Below are positions 8,866 through 19,916 of a DNA stretch of 64,000 bases, piece by piece. Within the stretch, counting starts at the first letter, position 1; each line of letters opens with the position of its first letter. The translations under genes and the position numbers were made by a program. A model generated the notes under the pieces. The model worked only from the letters and a program-made list of their open reading frames with translations. It searched no databases and had not been told where the DNA came from. Source of the DNA: Dyella sp. GSA-30. Its GTDB lineage: Bacteria > Pseudomonadota > Gammaproteobacteria > Xanthomonadales > Rhodanobacteraceae. The stretch is from the NCBI RefSeq assembly GCF_027924605.1, contig NZ_AP027042.1, positions 2,953,524-3,017,523 of the forward strand. Direction: 5' to 3'.

Positions 8866-9092
8866 CCCCTATCCCCTGTGTCGCCAGTTTGTCCTGTCGA
8901 CGTATCCCCGGCCGCCCGCCGGAGGGCATCCGGTGAGGGTCAGGTGATCTTGCCCACAGAATAGGCTAACGGGATAAAAATGTGCCGTAATTCACAAAAA
9001 TTAACCTGTGGCAGTCGTCACGTGCCCTGAATCCGCAGCGCGCCAGACTCGCCTGCGGCGCCAGCAGGGCGCGACCCATCCGAGGAGCGGTT

Positions 9093-9647
9093 ATGAGCAA
9101 GGTGAATGTGGCGGTATTCGTTGGCAGCCTGCGCAAGGACTCGTTCAACCGCTGCCTGGCCCGCGCGGTCGAACGGCTGGCGCCCACGGATTTCGCCTTC
9201 AACCACATCCGCATCGACGATCTGCCGCTCTACAGCCAGGATTTCGATCACGACTACCCGGCCAACGCCACGCGCCTGAAGCAGCAGGTCGAGGCTGCCG
9301 ACGCCCTGTTATTCGTCACGCCCGAATACAACCGTTCGATCCCCGGCGTGCTCAAGAACGCGCTGGATATCGGTTCGCGGCCGTGGGGTACCAATTCGTT
9401 CGCCGGCAAACCGGGCGCGGTGATCGGCACCTCGATCGCCACCACCGGTTCGGCCATGTCGCAGCAGCATTTGCGCAATGTGCTGGCCTACCTCGATGTC
9501 TCCCTGCTGGCGCAGCCGGAAGTGTTTGTCCACTTCAAGGACGGCCTGTTCGACATCGATGGCAATATCGGCGTGGAAAGCACGCAGAAGTTTCTGCAAG
9601 GTTTTGTCGACCGCTATGTCGCGTGGGTGCGGCGCTTCAAGCCGTAG
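9093..9647 (+). CDS. NADPH-dependent FMN reductase (ChrR/YieF-like)
   Basis: A 184-residue flavodoxin-fold reductase. GSLRKDSFNRCLA binds the FMN phosphate, and PEYNRSIPGVLKNALD is the signature stretch of the FMN_red family, matching chromate/quinone reductases such as ChrR. It should transfer electrons from NAD(P)H through FMN to quinones or other acceptors, protecting against oxidative stress. GAGGAGCGG precedes the ATG at good distance. It stands alone on the + strand and ends in a small hairpin shared with convergent ppk. The electron acceptor is not certain. Confidence 0.88.
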   Translation: MSKVNVAVFVGSLRKDSFNRCLARAVERLAPTDFAFNHIRIDDLPLYSQDFDHDYPANATRLKQQVEAADALLFVTPEYNRSIPGVLKNALDIGSRPWGTNSFAGKPGAVIGTSIATTGSAMSQQHLRNVLAYLDVSLLAQPEVFVHFKDGLFDIDGNIGVESTQKFLQGFVDRYVAWVRRFKP

Positions 9648-9658
9648 CCACGGCAAAA

Positions 9659-9674
9659 GAGGCCATCAGGCCTC
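9659..9674. terminator. Hairpin between convergent FMN reductase and ppk genes
   Basis: GAGGCC (9659-9664) pairs with GGCCTC (9669-9674) around a 4-base loop, with AAAA on the left side, so the minus-strand transcript would end in a short U run. It covers the ppk stop codon. Confidence 0.45.
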
Positions 9675-11837
9675 GTTGGAGGCACCGACGCCGCAGATCT
9701 TTTCCAGTAGTTGCGCCTGCACGTTGCGCTGGCCAGTGCTCGATGGGCGCAGGTATTGACCGTCCGACTGCAGCTGCCATGCGCTCGTGTTGTCGCTCAG
9801 ATAAAGGTCGAGCTCCTTGCGTACGCGCTGCTGCAGCTTCTTGCCCTCGATCGGAAAACCGGTTTCGATACGGCGGTCGAGATTGCGTTCCATCAGGTCG
9901 GCGCTGGCCAGGTAGAAACGCTCCTCGCCATCGTTGGCAAACCAGTACACGCGGCTGTGTTCCAGGAAGCGGCCGACGATCGAGCGCACACGGATATTCT
10001 GCGACACACCCGGCACACCGGGGCGCAGGCAGCACATGCCGCGTACGATCAGGTCGATCTTCACGCCGGCCATACTGGCTTTATAGAGCGCGCGAATGAT
10101 CTTGGGATCGGTGATGGCGTTGACCTTGGCGATGATCTGCGCCGGTTTGCCGGCCGCCGCATTGGCGGTCTCGGTGGCGATCAATTCCAGCAGGGTCTTT
10201 TTCAGCGTGAACGGCGCATGCAGCAGTTTCTTCATGTGCTGCACCTTGCCCATGCCGGTGAGCTGGCTGAAAAGCTTGTGCACGTCTTCGCACAGGGCCT
10301 CATCGGAGGTCAGCAAGCTGTAGTCGGTGTAGAGGCGCGCATTGCCGGTGTGATAATTGCCGGTACCCAGGTGGGCATAGCGCACCAGTTCGCTGCCTTC
10401 GCGGCGCTGGATCAGCATCAGCTTGGCATGCGTCTTCACGCCGACCACGCCGTAGATCACTACGGCGCCGGCCTGCTGCAGGCGCGAGGCCAGCGTCAGG
10501 TTGGATTCCTCGTCGAAGCGTGCGCGCAGCTCGACCACGGCGGTCACTTCCTTGCCGGAGCGGGCCGCATCGACCAGTGCGTCGACGATTTCCGAATTCG
10601 CACCGCTGCGATAGAGCGTCTGCTTGATCGCCAGCACGCTCGGGTCCTTGGCGGCCTGATGCAACAGGTCGACCACCGGCGCGAACGACTCATAGGGATG
10701 CAGCAGCAGCACGTCCTGCTTGGCGATGACCTGGAACAGGTCTTCGGCCTTCTTGAGCGACTTGGGGATCGCCGGCGTGAACGGCGGATAGTTCAGCTGC
10801 GGACGCAGCGTCTTGCTGGCCAGGCCGAACAGGCGCGCCAGATTGACCGGCCCGTTGACCTCGTACATTTCAGCCGCGGTCAGGCCGAATTGCTTGAGCA
10901 GGTAATCGGTGAGGTTCTTGGGGCAGTTGTCGGCCACTTCCAAGCGTACCGCATCGCCGAACCGGCGCGAATACAGCTCGCCGCGCAGCGCACGCGCGAG
11001 ATCCTCGACGTCTTCCGGATCGATGGTGAGGTCGGCGTTGCGGGTCAGGCGGAACTGATAGCAGCCCAGCACCGACATGCCGGGAAACAGCTCGTCGGCA
11101 TGTTCGTGAATGATCGACGACAGCAGTACGAAGTTGTCGCCGCCTTCGCATACCTCATCGGGCAGGCGAATCAGGCGCGGCAGCACGCGCGGCGCCGGCA
11201 CGATCGCCAGGCCCGAGTCGCGACCGAAGGCATCGATGCCTTCCAGTTGCACGATGAAGTTCAGGCTCTTGTTGACCAGCAGCGGAAACGGATGCGTGGG
11301 ATCGAGGCCGATCGGCGTGACCAGCGGCGCGACCTCGTGGCGGAAATAGCGACGCACCCACAGCTTCTGCTTATGCGACCACTGGTTGCGGCGCACGATG
11401 CGCATGCCTTGCTTGTCGAGCTCGGGCAGGATGGCGTCGTTGAGGATCGAATACTGTCGCTCTATCTGCTTGTGCGCGATTTCGCTGATCTCGGCCAACG
11501 CCCGCTTCGGGGGAATGCCGTCCGGCCCGACGATTTCATGATCGAACGCGATCTGACTCTTCAGGCCCGCCACGCGGATCTCGAAGAATTCGTCCATGTT
11601 GGTGGAAAAGATCAGCAGGAACTTCAAGCGCTCGAGGATCGGCTTGCTTTCGTCCAGCGCCTGATCCAGCACGCGGATGTTGAACTGCAGCTGTGAAATC
11701 TCGCGATGGATATACAGGCTGGCGTCGTTCAGATCGGGCGCTGCCACCGCCACTGTTTCGACTGCGGTGGTTTCCGTCGTTACCTTCTCGGGGCGCGGAA
11801 GCGGAGCGGGCGTGGGGCTGTCGACGCTAGTATTCAT
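9666..11837 (-). CDS. ppk1: Polyphosphate kinase 1
   Basis: A 723-residue peripheral membrane enzyme that polymerises the gamma-phosphate of ATP into polyphosphate and runs in reverse. All four regions are present: N-terminal [16 protein letters not shown], the head domain, and the two C-terminal phospholipase-D-like domains with [17 protein letters not shown], which carries the autophosphorylated histidine, and [18 protein letters not shown]. The first 40 residues are a Pro/Thr/Val-rich extension not seen in the E. coli enzyme. No exopolyphosphatase gene follows; the gene stands alone between a convergent reductase and an AraC gene. Confidence 0.95.
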   Translation of the reverse strand: MNTSVDSPTPAPLPRPEKVTTETTAVETVAVAAPDLNDASLYIHREISQLQFNIRVLDQALDESKPILERLKFLLIFSTNMDEFFEIRVAGLKSQIAFDHEIVGPDGIPPKRALAEISEIAHKQIERQYSILNDAILPELDKQGMRIVRRNQWSHKQKLWVRRYFRHEVAPLVTPIGLDPTHPFPLLVNKSLNFIVQLEGIDAFGRDSGLAIVPAPRVLPRLIRLPDEVCEGGDNFVLLSSIIHEHADELFPGMSVLGCYQFRLTRNADLTIDPEDVEDLARALRGELYSRRFGDAVRLEVADNCPKNLTDYLLKQFGLTAAEMYEVNGPVNLARLFGLASKTLRPQLNYPPFTPAIPKSLKKAEDLFQVIAKQDVLLLHPYESFAPVVDLLHQAAKDPSVLAIKQTLYRSGANSEIVDALVDAARSGKEVTAVVELRARFDEESNLTLASRLQQAGAVVIYGVVGVKTHAKLMLIQRREGSELVRYAHLGTGNYHTGNARLYTDYSLLTSDEALCEDVHKLFSQLTGMGKVQHMKKLLHAPFTLKKTLLELIATETANAAAGKPAQIIAKVNAITDPKIIRALYKASMAGVKIDLIVRGMCCLRPGVPGVSQNIRVRSIVGRFLEHSRVYWFANDGEERFYLASADLMERNLDRRIETGFPIEGKKLQQRVRKELDLYLSDNTSAWQLQSDGQYLRPSSTGQRNVQAQLLEKICGVGASNEA

Positions 11838-11954
11838 TGAGATGCCATCGCGTTAGTCGGGTTGTCGTCGTGGGGCGAACAACACGAGTCCAAGGACAAA
11901 GCTAACCTATTAAGGCCGTTGGAGTGTTACAGACGTATGATGCTGCGGGCTGTT

Positions 11955-12749
11955 CTATGTGGCGCTAGACGGGCCGTTGTTGGCAAGAAAACGGCTGGGC
12001 GGCGCACCGAGCACGCGACGAAACACCGCCGACAGCGCACTGGAACTGTTATAGCCGAGCTCCATCGCCACCTGCGTGACCGGCTCGCCATTACCCAGTC
12101 GCGTCAGCGCAGCCAGCAGGCATGCCTGCTGGCGCCACGCGGCGAAGCTCATGCCGGTCTGTTCGCGAAACATGCGGGTGAAGTTGCGGCGGCTCATGCC
12201 GGCGCTCATCGCCATATCGTCGATTTTCACCTCTTGCGACGGATGCTCGAGCAGATGTCGGCACAACGCCGCCAGCCGCCGCTCGCGCGGTAGCGGGGTA
12301 TTGAGCGCAAGTGTCGGCATGCGCCTGATTTCTTCCAGCAGCAGGCGCATGACCATGCCGTCACGGCCATCGAGCTCGTAAAGAGCGGGCAGATCCACCG
12401 CCTCGATAAGCAGCTCGTGCAACAAGGGTGAGACGGCGAGGACTTCGCAGTGCGTGGGCAGCCCGGTCGCCTGGGCAACATGCTCGAGTACAAAAGCGCT
12501 GCGCGTGGACGTCGGGCCACCCAGATGGACTTCGTGCATTACCCCCGACGGAATCCACAGCGCGCGGCGCGGCGGAATCACCCAGCTGCCTTCCTCGGTG
12601 ATGACCGTCATGACGCCAGTCATCGCGTAAAGCAGCTGGCAACGACGATGCGAGTGCGGGCTCAGCACGTAGTGCGCCGCGTACTCGTTGCCGGTGGTCA
12701 CGACGTCTCGCGGAATGTCCTCATAGCGGTCGATACGTGCGTTGCGCAT
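11955..12749 (-). CDS. AraC-family regulator with cupin sensor, divergent from an MFS pump
   Basis: A regulator of about 264 residues. An N-terminal cupin (SPHSHRRCQLLYAMTGV ... WVIPPRRALWIPSGVMHEV) is followed by two helix-turn-helix units (IDDMAMSAGMSRRNFTRMF and VTQVAMELGYNSSSALSAVFRR). This is the layout of NimR-like regulators, which control a divergent MFS efflux gene, as here. Upstream in-frame starts exist (ATG 12827, GTG 12842); I prefer ATG 12749, which starts the recognisable fold and leaves 125 bases for a shared promoter with the pump. None of the starts has a strong ribosome binding site. The effector is unknown; local repression or activation of the pump is inferred from position. 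Confidence 0.8.
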   Translation of the reverse strand: MRNARIDRYEDIPRDVVTTGNEYAAHYVLSPHSHRRCQLLYAMTGVMTVITEEGSWVIPPRRALWIPSGVMHEVHLGGPTSTRSAFVLEHVAQATGLPTHCEVLAVSPLLHELLIEAVDLPALYELDGRDGMVMRLLLEEIRRMPTLALNTPLPRERRLAALCRHLLEHPSQEVKIDDMAMSAGMSRRNFTRMFREQTGMSFAAWRQQACLLAALTRLGNGEPVTQVAMELGYNSSSALSAVFRRVLGAPPSRFLANNGPSSAT

Positions 12750-12874
12750 GACTTGGCCCAAATTCGCTGATAGTTGACCCGATAACGTGTGCGGGCCGTC
12801 CGGCTTGACTCTAAGGTGTCGATCCATGGCGACGCAACCCACGCCATTCCCCGTCCCCCAGCCATCCGGTCACC

Positions 12875-14143
12875 ATGCAAGCTCAAGTCGAGTCACCTCT
12901 AAGTCCCGTGGCGCCTCCGGTATTGCCCAGCGCTGCTCCGGCAGAGCATGCCGAGCCGAAAACCGAGTTCAGCATCATCGGTGCGATCAGTTTCTCGCAT
13001 CTGCTCAACGACATGATCCAGTCGTTGATCCTGGCGATCTACCCGATCCTGAAAGGCGATTTCCACCTGAGTTTCGGCCAGATCGGCCTGATTACCCTGA
13101 CGTATCAGCTCACCGCGTCATTGCTGCAGCCCCTGGTCGGCATGGTGACCGATCGCAAGCCGATGCCGTTTTCGCTGCCGATCGGCATGGGGTTCACCTT
13201 GTTCGGCTTGCTGCTGCTGTCGGTCGCGCCCAGCTTTCCGGTGCTCTTGTTGGCTGCTGCCCTGGTCGGTACGGGGTCGTCGGTGTTTCATCCCGAGTCG
13301 TCGCGCGTGGCGCGCATGGCCTCCGGTGGCCGGCATGGTCTGGCGCAGTCCCTGTTTCAGGTGGGCGGTAACGCCGGCTCCTCGCTCGGCCCGTTGCTGG
13401 CGGCCTGGATCATCGTGCCGCACGGCCGCGGCAGCGTGGCCTGGTTCGCGCTCGCAGCCTTGCTTGCCATGGCCGTACTGCTCCAGGTCAGCCGTTGGTA
13501 CAGCGCGCACCACGCGGTGCGAGGCAAGAGCCGGGCAGGGCATGCCTCGGCGATCACGCTGACCCGCGGCAAGGTGGCCGCGTCGTTGGCCATCCTTGGC
13601 CTGCTGATCTTCTCCAAGTACTTCTACCTGGCCAGCATCAGCAGCTATTACACCTTTTTCCTGATCCACAAATTCGGCGTGTCGGTGCAGAGTGCCCAGA
13701 CGCATCTGTTCGTGTTCCTGTTTGCCGTCGCGGCCGGCTCCCTGTTTGGTGGCCCGATCGGCGATCGCATCGGGCGCAAATGGGTGATCTGGGTATCGAT
13801 CCTGGGCGTGGCGCCGTTCACCCTGATGCTGCCGTACGCCAACCTGTTCTGGACCGGCGTGCTGACCGTGGTGATTGGCCTGATCCTGGCTTCCGCGTTC
13901 TCGGCGATCCTGGTCTATGCGCAGGAGTTGATCCCGGGACGCGTCGGTATGATCTCTGGGTTGTTCTTCGGTTTTGCGTTTGGCATGGGCGGCATTGGCG
14001 CGGCAGTACTGGGCCACGTTGCCGATGCGCGTGGCATCGACTACGTGTATCACCTGTGCGCGTTCCTGCCGTTGATCGGGGTGATTACGGTGTTTTTGCC
14101 GAATCTGGATGTGGCAAAAAAGGTGGCTCTCGCCAAGAGCTAG
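12875..14143 (+). CDS. fsr: MFS efflux pump, fosmidomycin-resistance (Fsr) type
   Basis: A 422-residue, 12-helix drug/proton antiporter. After a Pro/Ala-rich cytoplasmic tail of about 30 residues, SFSHLLNDMIQSLILAIYP is the hallmark first helix of Fsr proteins. Further family marks are VFHPESSRVARMASGGRHG and FQVGGNAGSSLGPLLAAW. Fsr pumps fosmidomycin and related compounds out of the cell; whether this copy has that substrate cannot be told. It is divergent from the AraC regulator, its likely controller, and ends 41 bases before a solo palindromic repeat. The start has no strong ribosome binding site. Confidence 0.88.
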   Translation: MQAQVESPLSPVAPPVLPSAAPAEHAEPKTEFSIIGAISFSHLLNDMIQSLILAIYPILKGDFHLSFGQIGLITLTYQLTASLLQPLVGMVTDRKPMPFSLPIGMGFTLFGLLLLSVAPSFPVLLLAAALVGTGSSVFHPESSRVARMASGGRHGLAQSLFQVGGNAGSSLGPLLAAWIIVPHGRGSVAWFALAALLAMAVLLQVSRWYSAHHAVRGKSRAGHASAITLTRGKVAASLAILGLLIFSKYFYLASISSYYTFFLIHKFGVSVQSAQTHLFVFLFAVAAGSLFGGPIGDRIGRKWVIWVSILGVAPFTLMLPYANLFWTGVLTVVIGLILASAFSAILVYAQELIPGRVGMISGLFFGFAFGMGGIGAAVLGHVADARGIDYVYHLCAFLPLIGVITVFLPNLDVAKKVALAKS

Positions 14144-14184
14144 AGGCCAACGCTGTAGCCTCGAACAACCTCTGTTTTTCCTAT

Positions 14185-14212
14185 CGTCATCCCGGCCTTC
14201 GCCGGGATGACG
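14185..14212. repeat. Solo REP-like palindrome (GTCATCCCGGC family)
   Basis: CGTCATCCCGGC (14185-14196) and GCCGGGATGACG (14201-14212) form a perfect 12-bp stem around CTTC. It is the same arm found in the four longer composite elements of this window, here as a single unit after the fsr gene. Confidence 0.8.
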
Positions 14213-14276
14213 AGTAGGGTGGGTTTTCAGGAGTTCCCTTCATTCATTACGGCTGCGCCATCGGAAGGTGGCAACG

Positions 14277-16007
14277 TCACCGCCGTAAATTGGTTATCGC
14301 CAGATCGATCAACTCATCGCCACGCCCGTTCATCACCGTGCGCAACGCCCACAAGCTGAAGCCCTTGACCTGTTCCAGCTGAATCTTCGGCGGCATGGAC
14401 AACTCCTGCCGGTTGGTAACCACATCGACCAACGCCGGCCCCTTGTGCGCAAAGGCTTCGCGCACCGCGTCTTCCAGCCCACCGGCATCTTCCACGCGTA
14501 TCCCGTGAATGCCCGCCGCGCGTGCCATCGCTGCGAAGTCCGGGTTATCCAGCGTAACGCCGACCGGTAGAAAACCCGACGCTTTCATTTCCAGCTCGAC
14601 AAAGCCCAGCGTGCCGTTGTTGATGATCACGATCTTGACCGGTAGCTTGTGCTGTACGAGCGTGAGCAGATCGCCCATCAACATGGCGAAGCCACCATCG
14701 CCCGAGAGGCTGACGACTTGCCGTTTCGGATACGCCGTCTGCGCGCCAATAGCCTGCGGCATCGCGTTGGCCATGGAGCCGTGATTGAACGAGCCGAGCA
14801 GACGGCGTTTGCCGTTCATATGTAGATAGCGCGCCGCCCAGACGGTCGGCGTGCCGACATCGCACGTGAATACCGCATCGTCGTCGGCCAGGTCGCTGAC
14901 CACGCGTGCGACATGCTGCGGATGGATCGGCTTGCTGCTGCCTTTGCCGGAGGCAAGTTCATCCAGGCCCTCGCGTGCCTTCTTGTAGTTGGCCAGGCTG
15001 GCTTTCAGATGGGTTTCGTCGCCGGTCGGCTTGAGCCGCGGTAACAAGGCATCGATGGTCGCCTTGACGTCGCCGACCAGGCCAAGATCGAGCTTGCAAC
15101 GGCGGCCGAGATTTTCGGCGCGCAGATCGACCTGGCAGATCTTTGCATCCGTAGGGAAGAACTGGCGATACGGAAAATCGGTGCCCAGCATGAGCAAGGT
15201 GTCGCAGCTCATCATTGCTTCATAGCCGGAGCTGAAGCCGATCAGGCCCGTCATGCCCACATCGTACGGGTTGTCCCATTCGACATGTTCCTTGCCGCCG
15301 AGTGCGTGGACCACGGGGGCCTTCAAGGTCTCGGCGAGACGCACGACTTCATCGTGCGCACCGGCGCAGCCACGACCGCAGAACAGCGTCACCTTGCGAC
15401 CTTTGCCGAGCAAGGCAGCGAGACGATCGAGATCTTCGGGCGTCGGTGTGACGACCGGCCTGGATGGCAACAAGCCTTCCTCGATCGCGGAAATGGCCGT
15501 GGCGTCGGATAAGGCGACATCGCCGGGCAACACAATGACCGCTACACCGCGCTGCCCGACGGCGGCACGAATCGCGTTTCCGACCACGCGCCGAATCTGC
15601 GACGGGCTGCTGACCAGCTCGCAGTAATGGCTGCATTCCTGAAACAGATTCTGCGGATGGGTTTCCTGGAAATAGCCGCCGCCGATTTCCGCCGACGGTA
15701 TGTGCGCGGCGATCGCCAGCACCGGCGTACGGGTGCGCTGCGCATCGTAAAGGCCGTTGATCAGGTGCAGATTGCCTGGCCCGCACGATCCCGCGCACAC
15801 CGCCAACGTGCCGGTCAGTTGCGATTCGGCGCAGGCGGCGAAGGCGGCAGCTTCTTCGTGTCGGTAGTGGATCCAGTCGATGTCCTTGCGTTGGCGCAAG
15901 GATTCGGTAATGCCGTTGAGGCTGTCACCGACTACCCCGTGAAAGCGTTTGATCGATGCCTGGGCAAGCATCTCGGTCAGGACGTCGGCGACTTTTACCG
16001 TGCTCAT
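14277..16007 (-). CDS. poxB: Pyruvate dehydrogenase (quinone), PoxB-type
   Basis: A 576-residue ThDP/FAD flavoprotein that oxidises pyruvate to acetate and CO2 and hands electrons to ubiquinone at the membrane. The ThDP-family N-terminus has the active-site glutamate in [33 protein letters not shown] and [15 protein letters not shown] are PoxB-type, and [15 protein letters not shown] to IINNG is the ThDP motif. The length equals E. coli PoxB, and the C-terminal tail, where the lipid-binding peptide sits, is present. GGAAAGGAGCC lies just before the ATG. It is monocistronic, with palindromic repeats on both sides. Confidence 0.92.
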   Translation of the reverse strand: MSTVKVADVLTEMLAQASIKRFHGVVGDSLNGITESLRQRKDIDWIHYRHEEAAAFAACAESQLTGTLAVCAGSCGPGNLHLINGLYDAQRTRTPVLAIAAHIPSAEIGGGYFQETHPQNLFQECSHYCELVSSPSQIRRVVGNAIRAAVGQRGVAVIVLPGDVALSDATAISAIEEGLLPSRPVVTPTPEDLDRLAALLGKGRKVTLFCGRGCAGAHDEVVRLAETLKAPVVHALGGKEHVEWDNPYDVGMTGLIGFSSGYEAMMSCDTLLMLGTDFPYRQFFPTDAKICQVDLRAENLGRRCKLDLGLVGDVKATIDALLPRLKPTGDETHLKASLANYKKAREGLDELASGKGSSKPIHPQHVARVVSDLADDDAVFTCDVGTPTVWAARYLHMNGKRRLLGSFNHGSMANAMPQAIGAQTAYPKRQVVSLSGDGGFAMLMGDLLTLVQHKLPVKIVIINNGTLGFVELEMKASGFLPVGVTLDNPDFAAMARAAGIHGIRVEDAGGLEDAVREAFAHKGPALVDVVTNRQELSMPPKIQLEQVKGFSLWALRTVMNGRGDELIDLAITNLRR

Positions 16008-16120
16008 GCGATGGCTCCTTTCCTTGCGTCATAGGAAAGAGGCCATCGTGTCAGGGACGAGCTTTCAAAAGCGTGAAAGCCGAGCTCGCTTCAGGAAATC
16101 CCTCAAAGCTATTTCCTACT

Positions 16121-16227
16121 CGTCATTCCGGCGAAGGCCGGAATCCATTCCTCGATGTAGAGGCTTGCCCCATGTCGCCTGACAGGCGAGGACTGAGGAA
16201 TGGATCCCGGCCTTCGCCGGGATGACG
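16121..16227. repeat. Composite palindromic element (107 bp), REP pair
   Basis: Two GTCAT(T/C)CCGGC arms in opposite orientation: one at 16121-16144 and one at 16203-16227. The inner flanks are also inverted (GGAATCCATTCCTC against GAGGAATGGATCC), so the whole can fold into one long hairpin. It sits between the divergently placed 5' end of poxB and the 3' end of murB. It is related to the elements at 19917, 31924 and 61492. Confidence 0.8.
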
Positions 16228-16256
16228 ATAAAAATTGGGGTTGTTCGAAGCTCGCT

Positions 16257-17306
16257 TCAGACCTGTCCGACGATGATCGGTTCGGGCTCCAGCGTCACGC
16301 CGAAACGTTCGTGCACTCCGGCAACGACCTGTTGCGCCAGTGCCCACAGCTCGGTACCACTGGCCTTGCCATGGTTGACCAATACGAGCGCATGGCGATG
16401 CGATATGCCCGCATCGCCTTCGCGCAGCCCTTTGAATCCGGCGGCCTCGATCAACCAGGCAGCCGACAGTTTGGTCTTGCCGTCCTGGCCGGGCCATGCG
16501 GCAAGTTCCGGCTGCGACTGTTTGAGTGCATCGGCTAGGGCGGTATCGACGATGGGATTCTTGAAGAAACTCCCCGCATTGCCGATAACCGCCGGGTCGG
16601 GCAGCTTACGCGAACGCAGGTGCACGACCGCTTCGGCGACATGAAACGGCGCAGGCTTTTCGATGCCCATGCGCGCAAGCTCTTCGCGGATACCTGCATA
16701 GTCGAGCCGAAGTTCGCGCTGACGCGGCAGTACGAAGCGTACGGCGGTCACGATGTAGCGGCCCGGTTCGCGCTTGAATACCGAGTCGCGATACGCGAAG
16801 GCGCAATCGTGCTTGCTCAGCACGGCGACACGGCGCTCGCGCGTATCCCAGGCTTCGACGCTCTCGATGAACTCGGCGACTTCCGTACCATACGCGCCGA
16901 TGTTCTGAATCGGCGCCGCGCCGACAGTGCCGGGAATCAGAATCAGGTTTTCCAGGCCGGCCAGACCCTGGCCCAACGTCCAACGCACGAAGTCGTCCCA
17001 GCGTTCGCCCGCGGCCACGGCGATACGCACGACTTCGCCATCCTGCTCCAGTTGCACGCCACGCGTGCCCATCGCCAGCACGGTGCCGTCGAAATTACCG
17101 GTGAAAAGCATATTGCTGCCTTCGCCCAGCACCAGCAACGGTCGCCGGCGGATGGCGGGAAAGTCGAGCAGCTCGGGTAGCTTGGCAGCGTCGTGTATAT
17201 CGGCCAGCAATGACGCGCGCGCATCGACACGCATGGTATTGCGGCCCAACAACGGGGCATTTTCGGTCAGCGTATAACCGCCCATATCGGTAACTTCAGC
17301 CCGCAT
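16257..17306 (-). CDS. murB: UDP-N-acetylenolpyruvoylglucosamine reductase
   Basis: A 349-residue FAD enzyme that reduces UDP-GlcNAc-enolpyruvate to UDP-MurNAc, an early step of peptidoglycan synthesis in the cytosol. [10 protein letters not shown] and [17 protein letters not shown] bind FAD, and NAGSFFKNP carries the catalytic serine. The length and the long C-terminal part match the E. coli type I enzyme. ATG starts exist at 17318, 17306 and 17285; I chose 17306 because GGAG lies 7 bases upstream. It then overlaps the end of pyrD by 11 bases. It is the last gene of the SDR-methyltransferase-pyrD-murB chain. Confidence 0.93.
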   Translation of the reverse strand: MRAEVTDMGGYTLTENAPLLGRNTMRVDARASLLADIHDAAKLPELLDFPAIRRRPLLVLGEGSNMLFTGNFDGTVLAMGTRGVQLEQDGEVVRIAVAAGERWDDFVRWTLGQGLAGLENLILIPGTVGAAPIQNIGAYGTEVAEFIESVEAWDTRERRVAVLSKHDCAFAYRDSVFKREPGRYIVTAVRFVLPRQRELRLDYAGIREELARMGIEKPAPFHVAEAVVHLRSRKLPDPAVIGNAGSFFKNPIVDTALADALKQSQPELAAWPGQDGKTKLSAAWLIEAAGFKGLREGDAGISHRHALVLVNHGKASGTELWALAQQVVAGVHERFGVTLEPEPIIVGQV

Positions 17307-18333
17307 GCGCAGCTCCATGCTGGCGGCGAATTTCTTCGACGCATTCGCCGATCAGATGCGGGCCGCGATAGACCAGGCCAGAGTAGAGCTGGACCAGGTT
17401 GGCGCCGGCAGCGATTTTTTCCGACGCATTGTCGCCGTCGAGAATGCCGCCCACGCCGACGATGCCGATGTCCTTGCCCAGTCGCTGACGCATGCCGCGC
17501 AGAACTTCGGTAGAACGCGCAAACAAGGGTTTGCCGGAAAGGCCGCCGGCTTGCTGTGCATTCGGGTCGCCAGTCACCGCGCTACGATCGATCGTGGTGT
17601 TGGTGCAGATCACGCCGTCGACCTTGGCCTGCAGCAGCACGTCGGCGATGGCGTCGAGTTCGGTTTCGGACAGATCGGGTGCGATTTTCAACAGCATCGG
17701 CTTGCGTGTGCCACTTTGCGAGCCGAGCTTTTCCTGCGCTTCGCGCAGCGTTTCGATAAAGCGGCGCAGTGTGGCTTCTTCCTGCAGATCGCGCAGGCCT
17801 TGCGTATTCGGCGACGAGATATTCACCGTGATGTAGCTGGCGTGCGCATAGACGCGCTCCAGGCAGAACAGGTAGTCGTCGACCGCGCGTTCGTTCGGCG
17901 TGTCCTTGTTCTTACCGATATTGATGCCCAGCACGCCGCGATAGCTCGACCGCTGCACGTTGCGCACCAGGGCATCGACGCCGTCGTTATTGAAGCCGAG
18001 GCGGTTGATCACGGCTTCGTGGTTGGGCAGGCGGAACATGCGCGGCTTGTCGTTGCCGGGCTGTGGCCGCGGCGTGGTAGTCCCGACTTCGATAAAGCCG
18101 AAGCCGAGCGTGCCCAGCGCATCGATGTAGTCGGCGTTCTTGTCCAGTCCGGCGGCAAGCCCGACCGGATGTGGGAACCGTATGCCGAAAGCCGTCGTCG
18201 GCAACTCTGCCGGCGGCTTGGCGATCAGATGGGCAAGGTTGCTTCGCTGGGCTACGCCCAGACCGTACATCGTCAGATGATGCGCGGCTTCCGGATCGAG
18301 CATGAACAGCAGGGGGCGTAGTTTTTCGTACAT
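17296..18333 (-). CDS. pyrD: Dihydroorotate dehydrogenase (quinone), class 2
   Basis: A 345-residue membrane-associated FMN enzyme that oxidises dihydroorotate to orotate with quinone as acceptor, the fourth step of pyrimidine synthesis. The class 2 N-terminal amphipathic helices ([19 protein letters not shown]) are present; [15 protein letters not shown] holds the catalytic serine, and [16 protein letters not shown] the FMN phosphate site. A longer frame reaches 18408, but that part overlaps the upstream gene and lies outside the family. The start at 18333 is five bases past the methyltransferase stop, and its end overlaps murB. Confidence 0.94.
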   Translation of the reverse strand: MYEKLRPLLFMLDPEAAHHLTMYGLGVAQRSNLAHLIAKPPAELPTTAFGIRFPHPVGLAAGLDKNADYIDALGTLGFGFIEVGTTTPRPQPGNDKPRMFRLPNHEAVINRLGFNNDGVDALVRNVQRSSYRGVLGINIGKNKDTPNERAVDDYLFCLERVYAHASYITVNISSPNTQGLRDLQEEATLRRFIETLREAQEKLGSQSGTRKPMLLKIAPDLSETELDAIADVLLQAKVDGVICTNTTIDRSAVTGDPNAQQAGGLSGKPLFARSTEVLRGMRQRLGKDIGIVGVGGILDGDNASEKIAAGANLVQLYSGLVYRGPHLIGECVEEIRRQHGAAHAG

Positions 18334-18337
18334 GTCG

Positions 18338-19105
18338 TTACTCGAAGCTGCCGATGTAGACGCGGGTGTCGTAGTCGAAACTGACGCGGCCATCGTCCGC
18401 GCAAGCATCGAACAGCTCGCGCAAGGCGACCATCATCGGTTCGTGGTTGATATGTCCCGGCTTGGGCGCATACGACGAAGACATCAGACGGCCACTCAGC
18501 TGGTCGAAATCCACCCGCTGACCGTGATCGAAATGCGCCGTGCCACGGTAGCCGCTGCCGAACCACGCGCGCATGAAAGCATCGTCGGCATAGCGTTCGG
18601 CGACGGTGACGTAGTCGGTGCCATAGGTCTTCAGCAAACGCTCGTAGCCTTCGCGAAACGGCGTGCCGACGAGCAGGCGGGAATTCCAATAGATCGCCAC
18701 CAGCCCGTCGGGACGCAGGACGCGCTTGAACTCGGTGCGTGTCGCTTCCGGCTCGAACCAATGAAAGGCTTGTGCGACCGAAATCAGATCGACGCTATGG
18801 CTATCGAGCTTGCTGGCATCGGCCTGACCGTCGGTGGTGCTGAAGCCGGGATAGTCGGCCAGCCAGCGTTCGGCGGCGCCACGCATCGAAGCATTCGGCT
18901 CGACCGCGACGACACGGTGGCCGGCATCGAGAAACATCTTGCTGGAGATGCCGGTGCCGGCACCGATATCGGCGACCTGCCAGCTGGCGGTGACGCCTTG
19001 CGTCTTGTGCAGCCAGTCGAGCAGAGCAGGCGGATAGTCCGGCCGATAACGCACATAGTCGTCGACGCGGTCGCTGAAACGTTCGGTGGCGTTGAGATGG
19101 GACAT
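18338..19105 (-). CDS. Class I SAM-dependent methyltransferase
   Basis: A 255-residue soluble methyltransferase. [21 protein letters not shown] is SAM motif I (residues about 42-62), [14 protein letters not shown] binds the ribose, and [13 protein letters not shown] is motif IV. This outline matches the UbiE/Trans-aconitate-methyltransferase-like group, but the acceptor is not defined. The long upstream frame to 19294 runs into the SDR gene; the ATG at 19105 starts five bases after the SDR stop. Its position in front of pyrD looks like operon packing rather than a shared pathway. Confidence 0.82.
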   Translation of the reverse strand: MSHLNATERFSDRVDDYVRYRPDYPPALLDWLHKTQGVTASWQVADIGAGTGISSKMFLDAGHRVVAVEPNASMRGAAERWLADYPGFSTTDGQADASKLDSHSVDLISVAQAFHWFEPEATRTEFKRVLRPDGLVAIYWNSRLLVGTPFREGYERLLKTYGTDYVTVAERYADDAFMRAWFGSGYRGTAHFDHGQRVDFDQLSGRLMSSSYAPKPGHINHEPMMVALRELFDACADDGRVSFDYDTRVYIGSFE

Positions 19106-19110
19106 GCTCG

Positions 19111-19884
19111 TTACCCGGTAAGCAATTGGCCGCCATCGACGCATAGCGTCTGGCCGGTAATCCAGCCCGCCCAGGGCGAAGCGAGAAACAGCACCGCATG
19201 GGCGATATCTTCCGGTCGACCGTAACGGCCGAACGGAATCTTCGCCAGGATGCTGCGATAAAGCTCCGGCGCTTCGGTCTTGCGCTTGTCCCACAGGCCG
19301 TCGGGGAATTCGATCGAGCCGGATGCGACCGCGTTGACCCGGATGCGGTCCGGTGCCAACGCGAGCGCCTGCGACGTGGTGTATTGATTGAGCGCGGCCT
19401 TGACCGCGGCATACGCCGGCCCGCGTACGCCCGGATGGAAGGCGGCGATCGACGAGGTATGCACGATGCTCGCGTGCGGTGAGGCTTTCAGATACGGCAG
19501 CGCGTAACGCGACGCGCGCACGGCCGCCATCAGGTCGACGTTGAATCCGGCGGCCCAGCCTTCGTCGTCGTCGCTGAAACCGTATCCGCTGGCGTTGTTG
19601 ATCAACACATCGATCCCACCCAGCGTTGCGGCGGCTTGTTCGATATAGCCCTCGATGGCCTTGCCATCGGCCAGGTCGCAGGACGCTGCGTGCGCTACGG
19701 CGCCCGTTGCGGCGATGGCGGTGCGTGTTTCATCGAGTGCCGTTTGTCCGCGTGCGCAAATCGACACGGCCGCGCCGGCGTGGGCAAATGCCAAGGCGAT
19801 GCTGCGACCGATACCACGACTGCCGCCGGCAACTACGATGCGGTAGTTGCGGAAATCGAAAGCTGCGGGGGAGGTGGGTGACAT
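19111..19884 (-). CDS. SDR-family oxidoreductase
   Basis: A 257-residue short-chain dehydrogenase/reductase. GGSRGIGRS is the nucleotide-binding glycine motif, ICARG suggests NADP preference (a basic residue after the second strand), NNAS is the structural NNAG variant, and the catalytic set is Ser in HTSSIAAF with YAAVK. The closing GWITGQTLCVDGG is standard. It is the first gene of a four-gene minus-strand chain ending in murB. The substrate cannot be deduced. Confidence 0.85.
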   Translation of the reverse strand: MSPTSPAAFDFRNYRIVVAGGSRGIGRSIALAFAHAGAAVSICARGQTALDETRTAIAATGAVAHAASCDLADGKAIEGYIEQAAATLGGIDVLINNASGYGFSDDDEGWAAGFNVDLMAAVRASRYALPYLKASPHASIVHTSSIAAFHPGVRGPAYAAVKAALNQYTTSQALALAPDRIRVNAVASGSIEFPDGLWDKRKTEAPELYRSILAKIPFGRYGRPEDIAHAVLFLASPWAGWITGQTLCVDGGQLLTG

Positions 19885-19916
19885 GCGGCCTCAATGGATC
19901 GGCTTTCCTTCCTATT

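Noticed and set aside
9711-11696. A 661-codon open frame on the plus strand
   Set aside because: It lies entirely opposite ppk1, which has clear family motifs throughout. Long antisense frames are common in high-GC coding DNA, and this one has no recognisable domain.
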